From assembly GCA_934201655.1 (NCBI GenBank), contig CAKPXD010000028.1:1-11719 (forward strand): 11,719 nucleotides of DNA, written 5' to 3'. Positions 6,644-11,719 of this stretch are shown here, one piece after another (position 1 is the stretch's first letter; every line of letters begins with the position of its first letter). The stretch comes from an uncultured Streptococcus sp. (GTDB taxonomy: Bacteria > Bacillota > Bacilli > Lactobacillales > Streptococcaceae). The notes beneath the pieces are model-generated. The model was given only the letters and a program-made list of their open reading frames with translations, did no database searches and was not told where the DNA came from. The position numbers and the translations under genes are program-made.

Positions 6644-8392
6644 TTATTTCGAAACAGTAACTACAAATCCATCTGGCAAGATGACTTGCTGACCATCTTC
6701 AAACTGGCAATGACTAGCCAAGTCAACAGAATCTCTGTTTAAGGCAAAATCCTCTTTAGACTGATTAAAGATGGCTTGAACTTCTTTCCCTTGGTAGTTC
6801 CATTTCAAAGATAGGACATCTGGTTTCACTTCTTCCAAGCGATAATTACCATGCTGAATAATGCTTGCAACTTCCTTACGGACTTGGATTAATTTCTTCA
6901 TGAAATTCAGCATGTCATTGTCTTCAAAAACACGGTCCCAAGGCATGACACGACGGCAATCAGGGTCTGGTCCACCAATTAGGGCCAACTCTGTTCCGTA
7001 ATAGATACAAGGGGTCCCTTTTTGAAGATAGAGGAAAGTTAGGGCAGCCTTGACATGCTGGATATTTCCTTTGGCAGTTGTAAGGATACGCTCTGTATCG
7101 TGAGAATCTAAAAGGTTAAACATCACCTCTGAGATTTGTTGCTTGTAGTACATCGACTGGCTATTGATTTCTGAAATAAACTGCTCTGTCTTTTTACGCT
7201 GACGCAAGAAATAATCCTTGATACTTTCAGAGAGCGGGTAATTCATGACCGCATGGAACTCGTCCCCTTGTAGCCAAGGCTGAGAAGTATGCCAGATTTC
7301 ACCTAAAATATACAAATCAGGCTTTTTAGCGAGAACTGCCTTTCTAAAATCTTTCCAGAACTGATGGTCAATTTCATTGGCAACGTCCAAACGCCAAGCA
7401 TCGATATCAAAATTCTCAATCCAGTAGGTCGCAACACTTAAAAGATAGTCCCTAACCTCCGGATTAGCTGTATTCAACTTAGGCATATAGCTAGCAAAGG
7501 CAAAGGTATGATAAGGGAGTTGTCTTGGATTCTGAAGTTTATCCTCAGTAATTGGGAATTCTTGAATATGGAACCAATCTTTATATGGTGACTTTTCTCC
7601 GTTCTTTAGAACATCCTGCCATTGGGCAGACTGGTAGCCGATATGATTGAAAACAGCATCTAGCATAATCTTGATGCCCCGTTTGTGGGCTTCCTCGACT
7701 AGATTAGCAAAAACTTCCTTATCCCCAAAGTGACGGTCGATTTCAAAATAATCCGTCGTATCATACTTGTGATTGGTCGTTGCTTCAAAAATCGGGCATA
7801 GGTAAAGTCCAGTGATTCCCAAATCTTTAAGATAGTCTAAGTGGTCAATAATCCCTTGTAAATCTCCACCAAAAAAATCATCAATATTAGGTGCAATGGT
7901 AGCATCCCACTCTCGAGCTCCATCTGGAGTCAGATTAGGATTTCCATTTGCAAATCGTTCTGGGAAAATCTGATACCAAACGGTATTTGAAACCCAGCTA
8001 GGTACCTGACATCCATCGATTTCGTGAATATAAGGAAGCTTAAAGCCATTTCCTTCCGCATCCAAGTTTTCTTGAGTATGTTCTACACAACCCTTATCAC
8101 CGTAAAAAATACCCTGACCTTCCTCATCAAGGAGCTCAAAGAGATACTGAATCCGTGCAAAATCAACCGATACCGTAACCTGCCAATAGTCAAATAGAGC
8201 ATCTGAGGTTACTTTGGTCATTTCTTTCTTAGCTTCATACTTATCTTCAATGAAAATAAAGGGATCTCCATAGTGCAAAATAACCTGCTGTACATCATTT
8301 TTCTTGGTTCTAATTCGGATATGTAGCTGACCTTCTTTGTAAAGATAAGCATACTCTGATTCTGGTCTATGATAAATGGCTGTTAATTCCAT
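6644..8392 (-). CDS. nplT: GH13_20-type neopullulanase / cyclomaltodextrinase
   Basis: This 582-residue cytoplasmic alpha-glucan hydrolase should cleave cyclodextrins, pullulan fragments and maltodextrins. No signal peptide is visible. Residues about 1-120 fit the N-terminal CBM34-like domain of this subfamily, and the (beta/alpha)8 barrel follows. Seen: region I DAVFNH (245-250); region V MPKLN (303-307), typical of neopullulanase/maltogenic amylase types; region II with nucleophile D336 in WRLDVANE; region III GEIWH with acid/base E365; region IV LLDSHD with stabilising D432. All catalytic residues are present and the length is usual. AGGAG lies seven bases before the ATG. The gene has its own promoter and terminator, and a cre site suggests catabolite repression. 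No transporter or other maltodextrin gene is adjacent. The choice among neopullulanase, cyclomaltodextrinase and maltogenic amylase cannot be made from sequence; the symbol follows neopullulanase usage. Confidence 0.92.
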   Translation of the reverse strand: MELTAIYHRPESEYAYLYKEGQLHIRIRTKKNDVQQVILHYGDPFIFIEDKYEAKKEMTKVTSDALFDYWQVTVSVDFARIQYLFELLDEEGQGIFYGDKGCVEHTQENLDAEGNGFKLPYIHEIDGCQVPSWVSNTVWYQIFPERFANGNPNLTPDGAREWDATIAPNIDDFFGGDLQGIIDHLDYLKDLGITGLYLCPIFEATTNHKYDTTDYFEIDRHFGDKEVFANLVEEAHKRGIKIMLDAVFNHIGYQSAQWQDVLKNGEKSPYKDWFHIQEFPITEDKLQNPRQLPYHTFAFASYMPKLNTANPEVRDYLLSVATYWIENFDIDAWRLDVANEIDHQFWKDFRKAVLAKKPDLYILGEIWHTSQPWLQGDEFHAVMNYPLSESIKDYFLRQRKKTEQFISEINSQSMYYKQQISEVMFNLLDSHDTERILTTAKGNIQHVKAALTFLYLQKGTPCIYYGTELALIGGPDPDCRRVMPWDRVFEDNDMLNFMKKLIQVRKEVASIIQHGNYRLEEVKPDVLSLKWNYQGKEVQAIFNQSKEDFALNRDSVDLASHCQFEDGQQVILPDGFVVTVSK

Positions 8393-8426
8393 ATTTTGTC
8401 TCCTAAATAATCATCATCAACAAAAA

Positions 8427-8440
8427 CGCAAACGTTTTCA
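8427..8440 (-). promoter_or_regulatory. cre operator of the neopullulanase gene
   Basis: TGAAAACGTTTGCG on the minus strand fits the CcpA consensus except at positions 12 and 14. Its centre is about 14 bp downstream of the inferred start site, so bound CcpA would block early elongation or promoter clearance. This supports repression while a preferred sugar is present. Confidence 0.75.
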
Positions 8441-8454
8441 TAACTAACAGAACT

Positions 8455-8483
8455 AGTATACTATTTTAAGACTTAAATTGCAA
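8455..8483 (-). promoter_or_regulatory. Promoter of the neopullulanase gene
   Basis: On the minus strand, -35 TTGCAA (8483-8478), a 17-bp spacer and -10 TATACT (8460-8455). Initiation is expected near 8448, giving a leader of about 55 nt. It lies just past the terminator of the upstream SDR gene, so the neopullulanase gene is an independent unit. Confidence 0.72.
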
Positions 8484-8500
8484 TACTTTAATAAAGTCGA

Positions 8501-8548
8501 CAATTAAACACCCCAAAAGTTAAGCTTTTAATGTAACTTTCGAGGTGT
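8501..8548 (-). terminator. Intrinsic terminator of the hflX-rnz-SDR operon
   Basis: Arms 8548-8534 and 8522-8508 form a 15-pair stem with an 11-base loop; TTTAATTG follows. In minus-strand RNA every position pairs, two of them as U-G and G-U wobbles. In plus-strand RNA the same two positions become C-A mismatches, so the hairpin is strand-biased. The short U tract makes it only moderately strong, and some read-through is possible. Confidence 0.75.
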
Positions 8549-8558
8549 GACTAAGATT

Positions 8559-9314
8559 TTACTTATAATTAAAGGTTTCCCCAGCCAACTTATCTGCTAA
8601 CTTGGGAAAGAGGGTATAAAACTTAAGGGCTAGATTCAGTAAGAGCGGAAGATTGATTTCACGTTTGTTTTTGCCTATGGTCTTAACAATCTTTTGCGCG
8701 ACAGCATCTGGTTCCAATAGAAAACGGTCGACCGATTTGAGGTAGGTCCCATCTGGGTCTGCCTGGTCAAAAAATCCTGTACGGATAGGTCCTGGATTAA
8801 CAGTTGTCACATAGACACCATAGGGCATGAGCTCAAGGCGAAGAGCATTTGAAAAACCAATGGCCGCAAACTTGGTCGCAGAGTAAAGGCTAGACTTGCC
8901 AGTTGCTATCAAACCTGCCATGCTAACGATATTGATGATATGGCCTTTTCGAATCTCCTTCATACGAGAAGCAACCAAACGAGACAGATTCATGAGAGCA
9001 AAGGTGTTAACCTCAAACATTTGATGAATATCTTGATTAGAAATCTTGTCAAAATCTTCAAAAATCCCGTAGCCAGCGTTGTTAATCAAGACATCAATCT
9101 TACCATAACGCTGATAGAGTTCAGCAACTAGTTCTTCTAAGGCTTGAGCATCGGTAATATCAATTTCAATCAATTCTGCCTGAGGATGATTTCCGTATAG
9201 TTGAGCCAATTTATCCTTATTTCTACCGAACAAAATGAGTTGATCATTGGGCAAGAGTTTGACCATTTCTTGGGCTAGCCCCCCGCTAGCACCTGTAATG
9301 AGAATAGTAGACAT
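8559..9314 (-). CDS. Short-chain dehydrogenase/reductase (SDR), substrate unknown
   Basis: A 251-residue Rossmann-fold NAD(P)-dependent oxidoreductase of the classical SDR family. Seen: cofactor-binding TGASGGLA (7-14), a variant of TGxxxGxG whose last Gly is replaced by Ala; R31 after the second strand, which suggests NADP(H); acidic D52; NNAG (78-81); catalytic S131, Y144 and K148 (YSATK); NPGPIRT (173-179). The C-terminal 40 residues are hydrophobic (LPLLLNLALKF) and may form a membrane-associated or substrate-lid helix. It follows rnz by 20 bp and has only a weak purine-rich ribosome site (GAGAAAG with AAAG), so it is probably translated as the last cistron of the operon. Family members reduce varied carbonyls; nothing here reveals the substrate. 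Confidence 0.9.
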   Translation of the reverse strand: MSTILITGASGGLAQEMVKLLPNDQLILFGRNKDKLAQLYGNHPQAELIEIDITDAQALEELVAELYQRYGKIDVLINNAGYGIFEDFDKISNQDIHQMFEVNTFALMNLSRLVASRMKEIRKGHIINIVSMAGLIATGKSSLYSATKFAAIGFSNALRLELMPYGVYVTTVNPGPIRTGFFDQADPDGTYLKSVDRFLLEPDAVAQKIVKTIGKNKREINLPLLLNLALKFYTLFPKLADKLAGETFNYK

Positions 9315-9334
9315 ACTTTTTCTTTCTCGAGATT

Positions 9335-10264
9335 CTAGATTTCAACTTCTTCCAAGTCTTTAACCACATGGACATTTTCAAAAATCGTTGTAGCATCTTT
9401 CTTAAGCTGGCTGATATCTTTTGAAAGAAAACGTGCGCTGATATGGTTGAGCAAGAGTCGTTTGGCTCCCGCTTCTACTGCAACTTGAGCAGCCTGCATA
9501 TTGGTTGAGTGGCCATGATTGCGGGCAATTTTCTCATCACCTTTACCATAAGTGGACTCATGGACAAGGACATCTGCATTGACAGCCAGACGCACACTGG
9601 CATTAGTTTTTCGAGTATCACCCAAGATAGTGATAATCTTACCTGGACGTGGCGCTGAGATATAGTCTGCTGCCTTAATCTCGGTGCCGTCTTCTAGGAT
9701 GACATCCTGACCGTTTTTGATTTTTCCAAAGAGTGGTCCAAATGGTACGCCGGCAGCCTTTAATTTTTCAGCATCCAGAGTGCCTTCTAGATCCTTTTGC
9801 ATGACACGGTAACCCACACAGAAAATAGTGTGATCCAATTCTTCCGCATAAACTGTAAATTTATCGGTTTCAAGAATTTTCCCTAGAGAATCTTGGTTGA
9901 ACTCATGGAAATGAATCTTATAAGGCAGGCGTGAACCTGACACTCGTAGACTGGTCAAGACAAAAGATTTGATGCCTTGGGGACCATAGATTTCTAAATC
10001 TGTCTGCTCTTCATTGGCTTGAAAGGCACGGCTAGAAAGAAAACCAGGCAAACCAAAAATATGATCTCCATGTAAGTGGGTAATAAAGATTTTGCTGATC
10101 TTTCGTGGTCGAATCGTGGTTTCCAGAATGCGATTTTGCGTCCCTTCTCCACAGTCAAAGAGCCAGACTTCGTTAATCTCGTCCAAGAGTTTCAGGGCGA
10201 GACTTGAAACGTTGCGGGCTTTAGAGGGCTGACCAGCCCCCGTTCCTAAAAATTGAATATCCAT
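9335..10264 (-). CDS. rnz: Ribonuclease Z, tRNA 3'-processing endonuclease
   Basis: This metallo-beta-lactamase-fold endonuclease cuts tRNA precursors after the discriminator base so that CCA can be added; it works as a cytoplasmic homodimer. At 309 residues it has the usual length of the short bacterial form. The zinc set is complete: H63, H65, D67 and H68 in [14 protein letters not shown], then H145, D216 (GDT) and H274. The offset from the B. subtilis residues (H140, D211, H269) is a constant five after the first motif. The segment around 150-195, with GPLFGKIK, fits the flexible tRNA-binding exosite arm. HEST (235-238) and GHST (251-254) are also present. The gene starts 14 bp after the 207-codon gene with a weak site (AGAAAG), which suggests re-initiation or coupling within the operon. 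Confidence 0.96.
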   Translation of the reverse strand: MDIQFLGTGAGQPSKARNVSSLALKLLDEINEVWLFDCGEGTQNRILETTIRPRKISKIFITHLHGDHIFGLPGFLSSRAFQANEEQTDLEIYGPQGIKSFVLTSLRVSGSRLPYKIHFHEFNQDSLGKILETDKFTVYAEELDHTIFCVGYRVMQKDLEGTLDAEKLKAAGVPFGPLFGKIKNGQDVILEDGTEIKAADYISAPRPGKIITILGDTRKTNASVRLAVNADVLVHESTYGKGDEKIARNHGHSTNMQAAQVAVEAGAKRLLLNHISARFLSKDISQLKKDATTIFENVHVVKDLEEVEI

Positions 10265-10278
10265 TCGATACTTTCTAA

Positions 10279-10902
10279 TTAATCAATATATAACATAGCA
10301 GTGCGATTTTCTGAGCGATAATAAAACTTGCCAGAAAAAGCTCTAGCTTCTTGCAGTAAATCCTCTTGGCTATAACCTTTGAGACGCTTACGACCATCTG
10401 CCAAACTTTCCAGATCTGTCAAGGCTGTGAGATTTTCCACGTTAACAACATCCTCCTCTCCAATCGCCTTCATGTAAATCTTTCCAGACTCCTCAAAGAC
10501 CAACTGATGAGGGAAAATTTGCGCAATCTCAAAAAGCAAGTCATTCGAGATTTCCTCTTCATTTTCAGAGAAAATCCTTCCCAGTCCTTCACTCTCATAG
10601 CAAAATCCAAAAGATTTGCCAGATAAATTAAGGCGAATGAAAGGCTTATTTTCAAAGGTGAAACTTGGCTCAGCATTGTAGAGATTCAGTTCATGACTGA
10701 GTTCTGAAAAATAATCCGTCGCAGCTTCAGGACTCTTTTTCTGGTAGAGCTCGGCAAAGTAGGCATTCACTACGCTGGGTGGAGGTGTAATGAGAGCTAG
10801 TTGTTCCTCTTCAGACCTACCAGCTAAAAGTTGGTCCAGATAGACCTTGTCTAGACTCGTATATCCACCATACTTGAGGGCTAACGTTTTGATATCAGTC
10901 AT
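10279..10902 (-). CDS. Conserved streptococcal protein of unknown function, 207 aa
   Basis: I recognise no domain. The protein is soluble-looking: no signal peptide and no membrane segment. It is rich in Glu, with acidic runs near residues 110-120 ([10 protein letters not shown]), a TPPPSVV turn near 40, and a C-terminal half that reads like a compact alpha/beta fold ending in [14 protein letters not shown]. The start codon overlaps the hflX stop (ATGACTGA, 8 bp), with GAGG inside the end of hflX, so translation is probably coupled to hflX. rnz follows after 14 bp. Short streptococcal proteins at this place may carry transferred PLP-lyase names, but this one is about half the length of a cystathionine lyase and shows no PLP-lysine motif. 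The context suggests a role beside ribosome or tRNA metabolism; that is inference. Confidence 0.85.
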   Translation of the reverse strand: MTDIKTLALKYGGYTSLDKVYLDQLLAGRSEEEQLALITPPPSVVNAYFAELYQKKSPEAATDYFSELSHELNLYNAEPSFTFENKPFIRLNLSGKSFGFCYESEGLGRIFSENEEEISNDLLFEIAQIFPHQLVFEESGKIYMKAIGEEDVVNVENLTALTDLESLADGRKRLKGYSQEDLLQEARAFSGKFYYRSENRTAMLYID

Positions 10903-11719
10903 AAAATTCCTCTAATCTCCATTTGTTTCTCTCTGCAATGTAGCCAGTGATGACCTCACAGTCATCTTGGTAGTCCCGTTCTTCTAGAATCGCAACACTT
11001 TCCAAATCATGAATCTTGTATGATTTAGAAAAAGGTACGCGCAGGGTAAATGCTTCAAAAATTTCCTTAATCTTATCCAGCAATAAAGCCTGCAACTGTT
11101 CGCGACTATCCTTAGATTTAGCAGAAATCAATGCATATGGCGTTTGAGTAGGCGTAAAGTCCTCCACCAAATCCGCTTTATTATAAAGGGTTAAGCGAGG
11201 AATATCCTCCATGTCCAAGTCTTTCATGATGGAGAGAACCGTTTTTTCATGTTCCTCATGGTAGGGATTGCTGGCATCGATGACATGGACCAGGAGATCT
11301 ACATGCTTGCTTTCTTCTAGGGTTGATTTAAAACTTGACACCAACTCTGTCGGTAGGTCTTGGATAAATCCAACGGTATCAGTCAAGGTAACCTGTAGAT
11401 TGCCCCCCAGATGGATGCTTTTAGTTGTTGCATCTAGAGTTGCAAATAGCTCATCCGCTTCATACTGGGTCTTGCTAGTCAAGGTGTTCATGATAGTTGA
11501 CTTACCAGCATTGGTATAGCCAATCAATCCAATCTTAAAGGTACTTGACTCCAAACGTTTTTCTCGAACTGTCGCTCGGTTTTTCTCAACCACCTTGAGT
11601 TGACGTTCGATATCTGTAATCTGGTTGCGAACGCTACGACGGTTAAGCTCCAGCTGACTTTCACCTGGACCGCGGGAACCAATTCCCCCAGCCTGACGGC
11701 TGAGCATAATCCCCTGACC
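10895..11719 (-). CDS. hflX: HflX ribosome-associated GTPase, N-terminus cut by window edge
   Basis: HflX binds the 50S subunit and splits or rescues stalled ribosomes under stress (family knowledge). The visible 274 codons hold the end of the N-terminal domain with the hallmark GGIGSRGPGE (11-20 of the fragment), a helical linker, and the G domain: G1 GYTNAGKST (67-75), G3 DTVGF (114-118), G4 NKAD (180-183) and G5 SAKS (199-202). A short C-terminal domain ends in WRLEEFYD. The frame stays open upstream to base 11719 (GQGI before the Met at 11707), and that Met lies inside the conserved N-terminal domain, so it is not the start. Streptococcal HflX is about 410 residues, so roughly 140 are missing. 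It is the first visible gene of the operon; in related genomes miaA commonly precedes it, as I recall. Confidence 0.95.
   Translation of the reverse strand, partial: GQGIMLSRQAGGIGSRGPGESQLELNRRSVRNQITDIERQLKVVEKNRATVREKRLESSTFKIGLIGYTNAGKSTIMNTLTSKTQYEADELFATLDATTKSIHLGGNLQVTLTDTVGFIQDLPTELVSSFKSTLEESKHVDLLVHVIDASNPYHEEHEKTVLSIMKDLDMEDIPRLTLYNKADLVEDFTPTQTPYALISAKSKDSREQLQALLLDKIKEIFEAFTLRVPFSKSYKIHDLESVAILEERDYQDDCEVITGYIAERNKWRLEEFYD

Noticed and set aside
11268..11707. Met at 11707 as the start of hflX, and a plus-strand frame at 11268-11519
   Set aside because: The minus frame stays open to the window edge and this Met lies inside the conserved HflX N-terminal domain, just before GGIGSRGPGE, so the gene is truncated by the window. 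The plus-strand frame is the complement of the G domain.
1..11719. CRISPR arrays, tRNA or rRNA genes, insertion sequences, BOX/RUP elements, prophage or defence genes
   Set aside because: I saw no regularly spaced repeats, cloverleaf sequences, transposase motifs, BOX/RUP signatures or defence-type domains; nearly all the sequence is accounted for by six genes.

Overview
The window looks like chromosomal DNA of a mitis-group Streptococcus (S. mitis, S. oralis, S. infantis or S. pneumoniae type). The evidence is the AT-rich base composition, a YSIRK-type signal peptide on a very large surface beta-galactosidase closely matching pneumococcal BgaA, CcpA-type cre operators, and a run of housekeeping genes (hflX, a small unknown gene, rnz, an SDR gene) typical of streptococci. 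The exact species cannot be fixed from the sequence alone. Every confident gene lies on the minus strand, so transcription runs from high to low coordinates.

Right part (11719 to 8559): a tight housekeeping operon. It starts with hflX (ribosome-associated GTPase, 5' end outside the window). An unrecognised 207-residue protein overlaps hflX by 8 nt, and rnz (tRNA 3'-processing RNase Z) and a short-chain dehydrogenase follow with gaps of 14 and 20 nt. The operon ends at a hairpin at 8508-8548 whose stem is fully paired only in the minus-strand RNA.

Middle (8483 to 6541): a single-gene unit for a cytoplasmic GH13 neopullulanase/cyclomaltodextrinase. It has a good promoter (TTGCAA-17-TATACT), a near-consensus cre operator just downstream of the start site, and a hairpin terminator with T-runs on both strands.

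Left part (6448 to 1): the secreted, multi-domain beta-galactosidase bgaA, open past the left edge. It has its own promoter and two cre-like sites 21 bp apart (two helical turns) that together fold into a 5'-UTR hairpin. The 2115 codons present cover the signal peptide, the GH2 catalytic core (acid/base E562, nucleophile E643), a chain of Ig-like and cadherin-like modules, two paralogous CBM71-type modules, and the first C-terminal 17-residue repeats. The cell-wall sorting signal must lie beyond base 1.

Taken together, the window is a housekeeping RNA/ribosome operon next to two separately promoted, probably catabolite-repressed carbohydrate genes. One enzyme acts on host glycans at the cell surface and the other on alpha-glucans in the cytoplasm. 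The least expected signal is in the 297-bp gap between them. A symmetric AT-rich palindrome there carries a -10 element on each strand. The plus-strand promoter could make a short RNA of about 140 nt ending at the plus-strand T-run, with an 18-codon hydrophobic reading frame inside. This is inference and may be promoter symmetry without function.
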